The translations under genes were made by a program, and so were the position numbers. A model generated the notes under the pieces. The model searched no databases and was not told the origin of the DNA. It saw nothing but the letters and a program-made list of their open reading frames with translations. From Cerrena zonata (lineage: Eukaryota; Basidiomycota; Agaricomycetes; Polyporales; Cerrenaceae), in the NCBI GenBank assembly GCA_038087015.1, contig JASBNA010000003.1, forward strand, positions 1,798,001 to 1,862,000: a DNA stretch of 64,000 nucleotides, in the 5' to 3' direction. Shown here piece after piece: positions 20,659 to 35,701 of this stretch (positions are counted from its first letter, which is position 1; every line of letters starts with the position of its first letter).

Positions 20659-23600
20659 ATGGACAGCTGGCCACACAGAACATCCGCTACAAACCATGTA
20701 CCGAAACGTAGGAAAGCCAAAAGTCAGGTATCGAGTGAGATTTCTGGTTATCCGGTAGTAGAGCACGGTGCGATCACTGCTGCCAATGTGCACCGCAAAG
20801 CAAACTCCTTGGAATGGACTTTTCTTTCTAACGAGGACTCTGGTAATTATCATTATGTGAATACCTGTGATAGCTATTAATTATTTTGTTAGAGAGGAGA
20901 TTGCATGTCATTCGGGATCCCGTCAAAATATTCCCTGCTACGAAGCGGATACCTGCTCGTACAAATACAAACGTACCCCAAACTGCAGAACAAGCGGTAT
21001 GTCCTTTCTAAACTCGTTTTCACAATTCCTGCTCACATCTTCTCCTTCAGACACAGTTCTTACGTTTGCACTATCCCGATGCTGATTTTCCTCATGACAT
21101 CGTTAGGAACCACATCGCAGAGGACCTGGACGCACATCATAAGCAAAAGGCGTTTGATCCATACGCAGGAAACAGTCTTGCTACATTCGTTGTGAGAGCA
21201 AATACTCGTCAGTCAGAGTCATATGTCGCCTTTCCAATGGGTGAAACTGGCTGCCAGTTAAGTACGTGTTCCGACTGTAGGATATATAAATTCATTTTAA
21301 TCATCATGCGACTTAGATGTGAGCCCAGTCTTAACTTCCGAAGAGACTGGTATGCTCTTCAAGCCGACTACCAAGCCTACTTGGGAATCTCCTATCCCTA
21401 TATTACAGCTCATTTCTGGAACGTTTGGATTATTAGCTAAGACGGAAATCCGTAAGCTTGAAGTACTTGTACATCAAGCTCATTATTATTGACGCTAAAC
21501 TTCGCTACTAGACACCGTGCTTGCTGCCAGAACGTATTCTTCGACCTCATTCTTAGGGATGTCTGCCGACCCAGAAGAGTCCGGCTCTCCTATTGTTTCG
21601 GAGCTAAGTTTTGTCTCGAATAGTCAGACTGGGGGTAGACCAAGTGTAGATGTCATATTATCTGATGCTGCACCTTCTCGTGCCATCCTTGTAACGATAA
21701 CGGCACATTGTATGACTTCGTGTTCGAAACTGGTGGCATTTCCACGTAACTATATCCAGTCTAATTTAAGGGGTCATTCTGAATTGACTTACACTCTCTT
21801 CCTTTGCCAGACATAATTCCGTGCTTTCGTACCCTACAAATGAGAATTTCTTCCGACTGAGTCATGGGCCAAGCGACTACATATGCTTTCTCTTAGCAAG
21901 TAACGACGTTTTGTCGTTCGACCTTCGAGTAAGTTCGATTTTCCGTAAGCTAATTGAGCCATTTCAATGACTCTATTTTATCAAGATGCCGAACTCATCT
22001 CAAACAATACATCGATGCCCATCCACACACGCTTTCACAGATTTAGCGTATTCTTCGAGTACTGGATTCATAACAGTCTGCTCAACTAGCGAGATATTAT
22101 GGCTTGACGAACGCTATGACAAGCGTCCAATATTTTCTGTGAAGCATGGTCGTAGATACGATCAACATCTTCAAATCAGCAATGTCATGTTTAAAGACAG
22201 TGAGTGCATGGAATCAAAGCCCGTTATGTTATCCTTAATGTGTCTTAGGTCCTTTGACATTCTTGACCTCCCGACGCGATGGATTAATCGCTGTTTATGA
22301 TGTATCACAAGGCGAAGACAATCTCTTGCATCTTCACACACCTCCGTACACCTTACCCTCCGTTTCGAACTTGGGTTCTGTTCGCTCTGGCTACACCTGG
22401 CTACAGAATCCAGATGAAGAGCATAGGACGTGCTTCATGCAGCTGACTGACAGAGGAAGCTTACACCGGATGGATCTTGAGTTTTCTACTTCCACTGTCG
22501 AAGACATTGCTCGTGGCACCGACGGAGGCTATGAATGGTCTGATATGGTGTGGCAGATAGAGAAGGATGTTGAGAATCAGCACGAGGACACAGGACCAAC
22601 AGGCGAACGTGGGTATGAAGAGACGGACTTGAATGATGCATATTGTGGTATGTTCATGTTCAGTACGAGATCTAGTGCATTCGTTGATGATATATCCCAT
22701 TCTTAGTGTTGTTTTGTGAAGATGAGGCCTCAGATGATACCCCAACGGCTGCATATGATCTCCTGGAGACCATGCCATTTTTCTGGCAGAAACAAGAGGA
22801 GCCAATAGAGCATGTGCTAACAACGTAACTTCCTTTCTTCTACATCTAGCCAACTCTATCTGACCCGCTTTTGAAAGATTCGATATTGCTTTCCGTTCAG
22901 GAACAGACCCTCGAGACCCATCTCGAGCCGACTTTTTCACCGGCACCCCTCTGGACTCTGTTAGAGGACACCGAGCACTGAAACAAGGTCGCATACCTCT
23001 GGATGTAGTCAAAAAGAGATCAGCATTGCATTGGGACATGGGCTCTGTGCACAAGCGTTTTGTTCCTGACACGCAAGGTGGCTCGACAGACGTCCACAAC
23101 ACTCTTCTTCAATATGACCTGATCGTTGATGACAACCGTCCTGCTGCCTCCTACCGTCGGGAAACGGAGGCCAAGGACCAGCTTGCTCTAGATCTTTCGT
23201 TGTCATCTAACGTCTTTTCTTCACGTGCTATCAAGTCTACTACGACTGACTCGGTCGAAGATGACATAGACACCATGTCGACCGCAGCGGGATCGATGTC
23301 ACTTGATGCTAACGAACCACCTCAAGTCAAATTCGGCTTTCTAGATCCGATTCCAGTTGAGGACGCTGAGAAGAATTATGACAAGGTTGAATCATCGTCT
23401 GGGAAAAATCGAGTCCTGAGCCAACCCCTCGGAGTTCGTTTGTTATTATCGGAATGGACAATCGGTGAAGATCCTCAAGCGTATCATTACGTCGACCCGT
23501 ACGACGTAAACGCACCACCACCCAGGTCGCTCGCGCGGACAAAAGAGCAGCCTAGAAAGCGGACACCTCCACCTGTTGCTTCACAACCATCACGTATACA

Positions 23601-23895
23601 GAAGCCTCCTGCTATTGCAGTCAAAGCGACTCCAACTGCCCCTCCAGCTATTGTCTCGACACAACCTTCTCGACCTGCACCTGTCCCATCGGTTCCTTCT
23701 CTACTCCAACGCCAACAATCACTACCTCGTGTTCATCAGACCGGGAGTCAACCGACTCAAACAGGATGGAGTAGTGGCTCTCAGAGTCAAAGTCAGATGC
23801 CGGTGATGAGTACACAGGTGTTACCTGGTCCGCATGGAGGCAGGCCTCAGCCTGCGAAGAAAAAGCCTCCAAAGAAACGAGTCGGCGGTTTTTGA
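20659..23895 (+). CDS. Rrn6-like RNA polymerase I core-factor subunit (TAF1C family), apparent frameshift
   Basis: Probable beta-propeller subunit of the Pol I core factor that recruits Pol I to rDNA. Exons: 20659-20842, 20893-20996, 21051-21261, 21317-21451, 21512-21745, 21811-21928, 21986-22200, 22250-22647, 22707-22824, 22878-23895. The start MDSWPHRTSATN opens a conserved-looking N-terminus (ISGYPVVEHGAI), then QFLRLHYPDADFPHDIV, LLASNDVLSFDLR and FLTSRRDGLIAVYDVS suggest propeller blades. A Ser/Pro/Gln-rich tail ends GPHGGRPQPAKKKPPKKR plus VGGF, resembling the end of Rrn6 proteins. In exon 5 near 21687-21691 one base (A) is missing: ILV should continue NDNGTLYDFVFETGG. Exon phase arithmetic supports this. 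Assignment is from recall of family features and moderately sure. Confidence 0.68.
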
Positions 23896-24370
23896 AGTGG
23901 ATCAGGTGTCCATGTAATTTCCGGTTTAAATAGAGTTCTACGACGTAATGGTGTACGACTGGTATCATATTGATTGACTATGCCTTATTTGTGCATTTCT
24001 GACGGACCACCCGCACACTGTTTAAGATATTCTCAAAGACTGAGAGTTTGGGCTTGACGTTTGGTGGGATGTGGCTGAGTGAACGATGAACCTGGAGATA
24101 ATCTTATCTCGGAATTTAAGACACCGACTCATTTGAGTTTATCAGGCGCGAAGCCAAAGTCGGAAGGTGATCGGCGTTGAGCGTGCTAGGGCTTGCATGC
24201 GACTGGACCTTCATGAGCTCCACCCTCTCTTCAACGTTTGAGGCATCTTTTTCCTCTATCCCACTCAGTCAACATCTCTGTTTCTCTAGTCTCCCAAGTT
24301 GTAACACCAAACGTTTGTGCGCGTGCGAAAGCGCGAAACTGGACTCTCTGTGGCCCAGTGACAACATCCT
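23896..24370. other. intergenic, nothing recognised
   Basis: About 475 nt between tandem genes. One short ORF (24177-24374) covers the right end but has no recognisable features. Confidence 0.4.
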
Positions 24371-25946
24371 ATGAGTAAGGAAAGGTAAATGATTGTGTCC
24401 GAAGCATATATGTTTTGGGGATCTAACAGTTCGATTTTGATGGTGTCACTATAGGTCACCAAACTTCCTATTCGACCCGGCTGCGTTCAATGAGTCTCTA
24501 CGACGTACTGTTTCCTAGACTTATCAAATCTCGAAACTGGAATAATAATGGACCTGCTCTATAGGAAATAAGGCTGTTGTGTGTGCCCTCTCGGCCAGCT
24601 ATATATCCACCTTTGCTGGATATCCGGTGTGTGACTAAATTCATCCCCATTTCGTCATTTGCTCAACGTAGACTATTGCCCGTAGCTGGACTCCATCAAG
24701 TCTAGACTTCAGACAACCAAGCAGGCCATCTCTATCCCCAAACTTGCTGCATTGGTGTATCGTGAAGAGGGTGTCATAGGCTTCTACCGAGGACTATGGA
24801 TACCCCTTATGACAATATCGTTCGTCCGTACGTGAACATGTTACCAAGATACTTGCCAAGACTCTAACACCATTTTTAGGTGCCGCCTCGTTTACCATAT
24901 ACAGTCGTACCAAAGAGTACTGTCGTGATCACCACTTGTTTCATCGCAACACTATACTCAATGTTTCGACTACTGGTGGTATAGGGTGCGTGACCACGGC
25001 GCAAGTTTAACATGTGGTGCTGAACAGTAATCTAGTGGTGCTCTGTCTGGCTCCTTGATATCATTTGGAAGTGCTCGTGAGTAGAACATGACCCTCCTAA
25101 GTGCTATCCCCATTTAATCCCTATGTTAGCGTTTGAACTTGTTAAGGTGAGCCTGAACTCACCTCAGTCATGAATTACACAAAAGAACCCTGGAAATAGG
25201 TCCGCAGACAGCTGGAATACTCTATCGCAGCAAGCAAGGGCTTGCGTATTGTAAAAGCACCGTCAACCCTGGATGCGGTTCGTGATATATTTAAGACGAA
25301 TGGCTTGCTTGGTTTATACACGGGCTTCCGCCTCCACTTTGGTGAGTTCTTGGCATGTTAGTCCACCGAACAGCTTCATTCATTCCGCATGCAGTTCGAG
25401 ACACATTCGGCACTTCACTATATTTCTTCGAGTATGATGGTCTCCGGCATATAATGGGTCGTCTGCCGTCAGGTGAACAGGGGCCAACACCTACTTGGTT
25501 GCCGATACATATGTCCTTGGTTCCCTTCCTCTGTGGATCAGTGGCAGGGGTGTCGTCATGGGCATTGATCTATCCATTGGATGTGTGAGTCTTTTTCGTT
25601 AGTAGTCTTTACCTGTACTCATATATCCGTCTCTAGCGTCAAGACTAAGGTCCAACAACGTGCTCTAGCAGGCGACAAGCCGAGGACCTTGACGGAAACT
25701 CTTCACCGGCTCATTCGAGGTATTGGATCATCATATTAGTATCAAAGACAGAAAACTGATGGGGTGCTTACAGGTCCTGATCCCAACAATCCAAAGCCGA
25801 TTCTGTACGGCGTTGCTCGTATTTATAGAGGGCTGGGTGTGAGTGCCTTGAGGAGCGTGACTACCCACGGATTGTTGTGGACATTCTTCGACCTGACTGC
25901 GTCATATATCGATAACCTCCCAGACCCCGATGATAAAGTAGTGTAG
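24371..25946 (+). CDS. mitochondrial carrier (SLC25) family protein
   Basis: Six-helix inner-membrane carrier; substrate not assignable. All three repeats show the family signature after the odd helix: PLDSIKSRLQ, PFELVKVRRQ and PLDVVKTKVQQ, each P-x-[DE]-x-x-[KR]. The start MSKE is in a 14-nt exon (24371-24384) spliced to RSPNFLFDPAAFNESLR, then NKAVVCALSASYISTFAGYP. Other landmarks are EEGVIGFYRGLWIPL, TNGLLGLYTGFRLHF and IYRGLGVSALRSVTTHG, which fit the [FY]xG conserved loops. At least nine short exons; stop TAG at 25944-25946. A mitochondrial location is inferred from family. The tail has an unusual insert (SGEQGPTPTWLPIH) between helices 4 and 5. Confidence 0.9.
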
Positions 25947-26406
25947 ATATGTACATAATTTACAATATTGAAAAACTTTTGCACAATCTTGCAAGCTTTT
26001 GGCTGACCAAGTCAAGGTCATGCTCCGACATCTTACCACCTAGTACGTACCACACAAACATGCATTGGACCAGTGATCTCCGAGGATTGATGTTATTTAA
26101 ATAAGCTCTGGAATGACTCCGAAGCAGCAATCGGAGTTCGAGACCATCGTGCTCTTTGCTCAGTCAGCACGCTTGGGAAAACATTCTCGTCGGCCGGCAG
26201 TCACTCCCGGCACAGATAAAACACTCCATTCTGGATTACCGGAATGTCAGTTTCCTCCCTGAGACCCACTGTTCCCTCTCCTATATTGACACCTTGTTCT
26301 AGGCTACTCCCATCCTCGGGGTTTCTTCTCTCGTTAAAAGCTTGTTTTTCCCAAGGTTTCCCTAGACTCGTATCGACTCTAATCCAGACCTTGCAAGCTT
26401 GTCACG
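25947..26406. other. intergenic, nothing recognised
   Basis: About 460 nt with a C/T-rich stretch just before the next start codon, as expected of a fungal leader. No gene seen. Confidence 0.4.
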
Positions 26407-28321
26407 ATGTCAGCCCTACAAGAGAAAACCAACTCAGAAACCCCGGATAGGTCGTTCAACGATGATGCCACCATCAATGACGCTGCATCCCGTCGTAGCG
26501 TCTCGGGGCTATCAACTCGTAGCAGCAAGAAAGAAGTGGACGAAATAAAGCAGAGCGCCGTGGTTGATCCCGAGACAAATGATCGACCACCGTCCGATGA
26601 CGATGTGCCAGATGGGGGACTACGTGCTTGGCTTGTTATCCTTGGCGTAAGTTAACCCATCTTATCACCAATACGAAATAACCAACTCAATATATTATTT
26701 ATGTATAGTCGTCATGTGGTACTTTCACCACATTCGGTTTCGTGAACGCTTGGGGAGTGCGTACAATAACTCATGCTCCAGAGGTTCACCCCTGTTAACC
26801 AGTATACGCGTTGTAGGTCTTTCAAGCTTATTACACCGAAAACACGCTGAAAGACACCTCTCCTTCTACGATGTGCGTCTCCAGATTCATATACCGTTAT
26901 TGCAAATCCACTGATTCTTTCTCAGTGCATGGATAGGTTCAATTCAAGTGAGTCACCCCTAACCCGGTATGTGTTTTCCCGCTGACATACACCCTTCAGT
27001 ATGCATTAGTTTTCATTCCAGGTTTGGTTACCGGTCGTCTCTTCGATATGGGTTGGTTCAAGGTCCCTCTCTTTGCCTCGTCGGTTTTCCTGGTGTTGTC
27101 TACCTTTTTGGTAGCCGAGTGCAAGGAATATTGGCAATTCCTTCTATGCCAGGGTTTTGCTGTAGGGCTTGCTTGTGGATGTGTCTTTGGACCGACATTG
27201 GGAGTCGTTGCCCATTGGTTTAAGAAGAGACGAGGTATCGCTCTGGGTTTCAATGCAATTGGGTCAAGTATCGGTGGTACAGTCTTCCCAATTGCTGCGC
27301 GTAACCTTATCGACGCTGTAGGGTACGATAAATCTTGTTGTCTGCAATTTCCATCACTGACTCTGAATGGTTGTTTCATAGGTTCAAGTGGACGATGCGT
27401 ATAATCGGCTTTATACAGATTGCCGGCCTGACTGTCACTAACCTCACACTCGAACGACGATTACCGGCCAAGAATATCGCGGGACCCTTCTTCGACTTGA
27501 CTGCATTCAAGGACATGCGATTTACCGTCTATTGTTCCGCTTCTTTCATTAGCTTCCTAGGCTTGTATACCGTACGTTCTCACCTTCTGCTTATAAAGTC
27601 CTATAAATTAAGTTGATCCACAGGTCCTTACGTATATCGATATCAGTGCAGTTGACGCAGGATTATCTCCCGACTTCTCATTCTATCTGGTATCTATTGC
27701 CAATGCCTCATCCGGATTTGGTCGACTTGGAGGCGGTATCCTAGCAGACAGATTAGGTATTTAACATTATTTTACAATAAGCATCTCCTTCAATCTCTAA
27801 CGTTTTCATCCTATCATTATAGGACATCTCAACGTAATGGCACCCTCTACTTTCGTAGCCGCTATCCTCACCTATGCCTGGCCCTTTGCCAAATCAAAGG
27901 GCGGATACGTCGCCATTGCCATCCTTTACGGGTACGTTCCGCCATCTATACGCTGTGATTTTGCAAATGCTAACATCGCTTTCCCCATAGTATTTCCTCG
28001 GGAGTTTACGTATCATTACTTGCTGCGCCTATAATGGCGATGAGTGATATGGACAACGTTGGCCTCCGAGTCGGAATGTCGATGTCTATCCTGGCATTCG
28101 GAGCATTAGCCGGTCCACCGATTTCGGGTGCTATTAACCAATCAACGGGGAACTTCAAAAGTGTTGGCTACTACGCAGGTATGATTTATAGTCCTTCTTA
28201 AGATTGAGTCTTTGAGTACTCACTGTCATCCCCTTGACCAGGATCGGTCGTCCTTGTCGCTGTTGTGCTGTTATTCATAACACGATATCTAATGATCAGA
28301 AAGCTATGGGGGAAAGTCTAA
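26407..28321 (+). CDS. MFS transporter, monocarboxylate (MCT/SLC16)-like
   Basis: Twelve-span transporter of the monocarboxylate porter family; fungal members carry monocarboxylates or riboflavin, so substrate stays open. A 75-residue Ser/Asp-rich N-tail leads to the family signature DVPDGGLRAWLVILG and SCGTFTTFGFVNAWGV, split by an intron. Then YALVFIPGLVTGRLFDMGWF (motif A-like), FAVGLACGCVFGPTLGVVAH, FKKRRGIALGFNAIGSSIGG, GFGRLGGGILADRLGHLNVM and MSDMDNVGLRVGMSMSI. Seven or more introns of about 50-60 nt. The stop is at 28319-28321. Frame is open across all joins I traced. Confidence 0.88.
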
Positions 28322-28915
28322 ATAACGCTTGGACTTGGGTGCAAAACCTCTAGAGGGCTTTCCACAAACCATTCCTACTACTCAAGCACGCGATGGAAAA
28401 TTACTGCAGCCTCAATGCTGCAACGGACTGATGACTTCACGTTTTACGCCTAATGCCACGATTTAATACACACGCCTTCACACACTTACCACTTATCTTG
28501 TAGACATATCTATCCATATCTGAAAGGCATCTCTTCTCGCATATCTCATCCATTTATCACAGATACACCCTAGACAACTTGCTGTATTTACTCTAATTTC
28601 GGAAGATGACATTCACGTTGAAGCATACCCTGATTGAATCTGGTCGTGCCAGTTCCTCGCACAAGTACCCGTCCGGAGTATTTTGTTTACCGTAAGTGTT
28701 TAGACAAGAGGGCGAGTTACATTACCGATATGCTGAAGGAAATGTATGTGGTTGAAGCATTCGAACGTTTAGTAGGTACGACGCGCGAGCCTGGTGTTAC
28801 ACATCTATGACAATATAGGATATCCAGCTATATATGTATACCAGGTGTTAGCAATTCTGGGAGACTTGAACAAGATGAACTTACCAGTAAATTACAGTGA
28901 ATCATCGTTGTGGCA
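28322..28915. other. intergenic / 3' flanks, nothing recognised
   Basis: Convergent 3' ends of the MCT-like gene and DAD4. Contains CA/TC-rich stretches but no exon that I could connect. Confidence 0.4.
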
Positions 28916-29233
28916 TCAAGGCTCGTTGGGTGTGCGCATAGCTTCCAGATTGTACTGGACATTCTTGCGATACTTCGTGACCAGGTCTGCTGCAGTAACT
29001 ACACGATCATTGGCTCGTACAATTTCCTGTTATGTCTGTTAGACAATTATCGCCACTTCGGAGACATTGCACTAACATCAAGGCAGTGGTTGAGTTCAAT
29101 GATGTTCTCAGTACATTTATCCTGGCGCGAGGTTTCAAGCACGATTCTAGGAACAATGAGAACTATCACTGACAACATTCTTTATTATGCGTTGGAGTAG
29201 GACATTCTGCCGTTCTGCATGTGGGTTCTCCAT
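28916..29233 (-). CDS. DAD4: DASH complex subunit Dad4
   Basis: Small kinetochore protein; the DASH/Dam1 complex couples kinetochores to spindle microtubules. Three tiny exons on the minus strand: 29174-29233 (20 codons), 29077-29121 (15 codons), 28916-29026 (36 codons plus stop). Introns of 52 and 50 nt have donors GTCAGT and GTTAGT and acceptors CAG. The 71-aa product starts MENPHAERQNVLLQRIIKN, matching the MENPxxxxQxxxLxRII start of Dad4, then ENIIELNHCLDEIVRAND and ends KYRKNVQYNLEAMRTPNEP, where NVxxNLEA is also typical. Yeast Dad4 is 72 aa. Phases are 0 at both joins. No single open frame longer than the last exon exists, so it is easily missed. It is divergent from SEA4 with 184 nt between start codons. 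Confidence 0.88.
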
Positions 29234-29417
29234 CGCGTTGAAAGAGGTATGAATGAATTGAAAGAGACTTGGTTCTCATTTCATTATCGCGTCGCAAGCT
29301 GCACGTGATGGGTTTAGGGCAGGTTTGATCGTGTAAGTGTTTCAGAGAACCGATGAAGTCACTGCTGGAAGAGCCTAAAAGTTACAAATGACATTTCAAT
29401 TTCCAGACACATGAATC

Positions 29418-32400
29418 ATGGTCCTCGCGGACAGACGGCTGCTCTGGCACCCTAGACTAGACAACAAGTTCCTCGTCGGAGGCGGAAGTCAACTAACAGT
29501 GTATGAATGGCTGCCAGATTTGTCAGAAATCAAGCATGTTGCTTCAAAACATGACCTGCAAACGCTAAAGGTACGTATCTTTGTATACCCCATTTCGCGC
29601 AATTCACAATAATGTGGTATCAATCATCACCACTTAGTGCTTTACGTGGTCCCCCGATATTGTATACGACGACTTGGTTGCAATTGGGTACAACACAGGC
29701 AAAGTAGACCTAGTCCGTTTAGAGGCAACATCATCTTCCACAAACCAGATCCTTTCCGGGGGACCGTCTGCTTCCCTCCCCGTTCGGAATTCTAGAGCAT
29801 GCAATGCACTCGCCTTCTGTCCAACGGATCCAAACTACCTTGCTGTCGGATTGGACAAAGTTCGGGGAGACTCTAGTCTAGTAATATGGGATATCCACAC
29901 AATACTTCCCGCACTATCTGTCAAATCTTCCTCAAAATCGACTTACGTCTCTGCAGTAGCTCGGCCGCAACCGCTGATTCCTCGTGGTGAATTAGGACCA
30001 AGAACAGACTCGCGCATTCTTCAGCAACATGCTCCTGCTGAAATAGTGTCTTCTCTTGCGTGGCTCCCGAAGTCAACCACACTCCTTATGGCCGGAGTGT
30101 CACACCGCTGGCTGAAACTCTTCGACCTTCGTAGTCACTCTCCGCTAGTAACAAATGTCGCTAGTAAGGTGCATGGGATAGCAACAGACCCTTTTGATCA
30201 ACATCGTATTGGTAGCTTCGCAGATGGTGTTGCATCGATATGGGATACTAGGCGTTTGACTCAGCCGCTTGTAACATTCACCGAAAAAGATGCTTCTGCA
30301 GACGGTGCCAAAATCCGACCCAATTCCGCTTTTACAACCATGGAGTTCTCATCAATACGGCGAGGTGTTCTGGCTACATTGGAGAAGGAATCCAACCACG
30401 TACGATTCTGGGACTTGAGCCAGGCTGAACTCATTGGTCGAACACCTGACGGTAGAATCTCCCGTGATTCATCCCAATCTGCCCGAGGGACTCGTCTGTC
30501 TTGGGCTACTATGCCTTGGGCAAGTTCCAGTAACAACCCAGTCTCAACGCCCCCTACACCCCAGGATCAATATAAAACGCCCTACCAATTGATACTTTCG
30601 GATACCCGAAAGAGTACGCATCTCGATGTAAAACATGTGTGACGTTTTCGCTGTCCTAACGCACCTCCCTAGCAAAAAACTTCAACCGCTCTCTTGCATC
30701 CTTTGCGCTGGTCCCAACTTCGGATTCATTTCCCCTCACTTCGAATGTGATGGTCGTCAACAAAGAGGGAGATTTGGAGCTTTATGCTGTACACGACACA
30801 CCCACCCATACGCCATGGAGCCCGCGAGGGGATCTAACACTCGGAATCGGTCGTTCATACAAGATACTGCCAGGATTCCATGAACGTGGACCTCCCCCAG
30901 AACCATGGGAGATTCTTATGGAGTCAGCTGCACCTGCTGTTTCGACACCTCATTCTACCGACGAACGCCATAGTCATGGCCCAAGTAGAGCAGCCTCTCC
31001 TCCTCCGATGTTTGGAAGGGGCGACGAAGATGGTTTCCCAGCTTTACCCTTACCGCCGAGTAACCCATATTTGAAGACCGAAGCCAACCTTACAGCAACC
31101 CGTCCCAATGGAGCTAGGACATACAACCCCGCGATACTACGAAGCCTTCATTTTGAACACTCTGCTCCTACGAAACTTTCACGCACTACTAGTGCAGAGC
31201 ACCATTCAGCTCTCCGCGTTGGGAACGGCCATATCAAACCCAAAGCGACTCATAGGCATAGTAGAGAACCTTCACCCGGATGGGGAAACACAACTGACGT
31301 TGCAATGCAACATGGTATCGAGGAGGATATTTCGATGACTATGCGTCGTCGTGTCATTCGTGGATATGGTCTCGTCAACGTAGGTTCATACCAATATCCC
31401 GTCTAAGAAGCATTCTGACTTCGATTAGGCATCTCATAACGCTACTGTTGCGCATGAGACAACCATCGACGACTCTACACTGTCCGAACTATGGTCCTGG
31501 ATCAACTGTAAGTCAGACATGCGGCATCATCGGATACATCGTTTGTAACTAATGTTAATATATACGCGATAGACTCTCAGCAACTTCTTTCGGTTCCTAC
31601 CTCTATCGTTGAAGGCTACAACTTCTCTTACCACGGTATTTGGGGAATATGGGATGGTTTCCGCCCCGTACAACCCCAGTATTCCGCTAATCCAACCCCT
31701 CGTATCTCATCTCGAGGTCTGCTATTGGATACTGCCCCGACAAGTATCTATAGTCAACACTTCGACCCTCCTCGATATCAATCGAAGTCTCGCCCTAATG
31801 GTCGAGGGAGAAGCCTTCCGCCACCTGATCATGTTCATGATGAGTTTCTTAACGCTACTGCTATCGTGAACGCCCGAAGAGATTCCGGTAGCTCGTCGTG
31901 GCAACCTACTGTTTTCACGAACAAGCTTGCTCAGAGACAATTGGCTTTGTATCTTTGTGGATGGAGCTTGGCGGAGGATGATCTAGCTCTTGCTATCAAA
32001 CGGTATGAGACCATCTCCCCCTCTCCATTACTTACGTACTGACTATATGGTACAAATTTTAGATGGGAGAAGGAGCATAAATACTCCCAAGCAGCTTGTT
32101 GGCTCGTCTTTACCAAGCAATATAAAGCAGCTATCGACCTTCTCTTACGCAGCAGAGGTGCACATGCCGAGACCCACCACATGATGTCAGGAATGATTGC
32201 TGCCCTCACTCCATCCTCTCCATCAGGCAAGAACCTCGAGCTCATAGGACATTGTGAACGCCTAGCAATCACTCTCCATGACCCGTACCTCCGAGTCCTG
32301 CTCACTCATCTTACGGCGAACGATCGTTGGGCGGATGTCCTCGCTGCAGACGACTTGCCTCTTCGTGAAAACCTCGCCATTGCTTTCCAAATCCTCGGCG

Positions 32401-33193
32401 ACGAAGAATTGACTACACATCTACGGCAAATAGTCACTCAATGCACTCACCATGGTCATATTAATGGCCTTCTTGTGACAGGGCTAACGCCTCAAGGGAT
32501 GGAGATCCTCCAAACATACCTCGATTCCACTGGCGATTTGCAAACTGCTGCTGTATTAGGTAACCTGAACCCAGTTCGTGCCAAGGACCCGAGATCTGCG
32601 AGATGGCTGGACCATTATCGAGACCTTCTAGACCAGTGGAAACTTTTCCATTTCCGATGTCAGCTTGATATCGACCGAGGGCAGATATTACAAGTCGCTA
32701 TTGAGCAACAGGAGATCGCACCGTTTGAGTGGACGCCGAAGCAGGTGGTTTTGAAGTGTAATTACTGTAATAAATCATTCAACCCGCCTCTTCCACATAA
32801 TGCAAAGGTATGTTTATATCTTCTGGAGAACAAGTGTTGGATTCACGTTCACTGACATTATCTCCTAGGTAACATCTTGTGTGCATTGTAATCGACCTTT
32901 ACCTAGATGTTCAATCTGTCTCATGACACTGAGCATCGTACCTGATGCCTCTCGGAATGCCGAACTAGCATATTCCGGTCCAAAGGGTACGCCCCAAACA
33001 TCGTCTATCTTGGATTTCTGACTAACGAAAACGTGTAGATACAATCGACGAGGCACTCGTGTTCTGTCAGACATGTCGCCATGGTGGACATGCGTCACAT
33101 ATATTGGAATGGTTTTATGCTGAAGATGGGAGTCGTTCACATGGGATGTGTGCTGTAGCGAATTGTCATTGTCGATGCGCAGACGGGTTTTAA
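29418..33193 (+). CDS. SEA4: SEA/GATOR2 complex subunit Sea4 (MIOS homologue)
   Basis: WD40 plus zinc-ribbon/RING-like protein of the SEACAT (GATOR2) complex at the vacuole, an activator of TORC1 in amino-acid signalling. The N-terminal propeller has LLWHPRLDNKFLVGGGSQLT, RACNALAFCPTDPNYLAVGL, DKVRGDSSLVIWDI and SLAWLPKSTTLLMAGVSHRW. A Ser/Pro-rich linker follows, then the alpha-solenoid with LALYLCGWSLAEDDLALAI and LAITLHDPYLRVLLTHL. The C-terminus (from about 32750) has zinc-binding pairs CNYCNKSF, CVHCNRPLPRCSICL, CQTCRHGGHASHILEWF and CHCRCADGF. About nine exons; exon 2 begins at 29639. About 1,100 aa. The start MVLADRRLLWHPRLD is the only suitable ATG after DAD4's divergent start. Confidence 0.93.
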
Positions 33194-33764
33194 TATGTTA
33201 TATACCAGGGATGTCTATAGGCGAAGAGGGTTTGTGATGTTATACATATTGTACCATCTAGGTGATAATAGGTACCGGTTTAATTGAGGCCGACGCAATG
33301 TGTACTCGTGCATCAAGTGATTTCAGGTGCATTAAGTGTAATACAGTTATAGTACGTTTTCCTGTATGTGGTGACTCCAACTCCAACTCTTTGAGTCTTC
33401 TATATGTACCTCAGTGTAACTTTCGAGCCTTCCATATACACATGTTAGCTTCAGAGGCCAGATTCTCCAAAATTCTCTACCAGACAAACACCGAAACGTA
33501 CTCAGTATAAAAGCCTGACAGCCATGCAGCTCGAAAGAGGTTGAGAGGAGCGTGTAACTCTAGTGTTAGACCCGATCAACATAACACTTGTCACAACCAC
33601 TGAGGTCAGTTTCCGAACTCATTCAAAATTCACACAGCGGACTGAGATGAGAACGAAGAATAGTTCGCGCAATTTTATGGACAAACGAGCGTCGTCCGTC
33701 ACGAGAGTCCATTACAAATCCACTATTATATGGTCTATGTCAATAAACTTTAAGTCACCACTGC
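33194..33764. other. convergent 3' flanks of SEA4 and ATP2
   Basis: About 570 nt without a recognisable gene. Short ORFs on both strands lack motifs. Confidence 0.4.
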
Positions 33765-35701
<1,937 letters not shown>

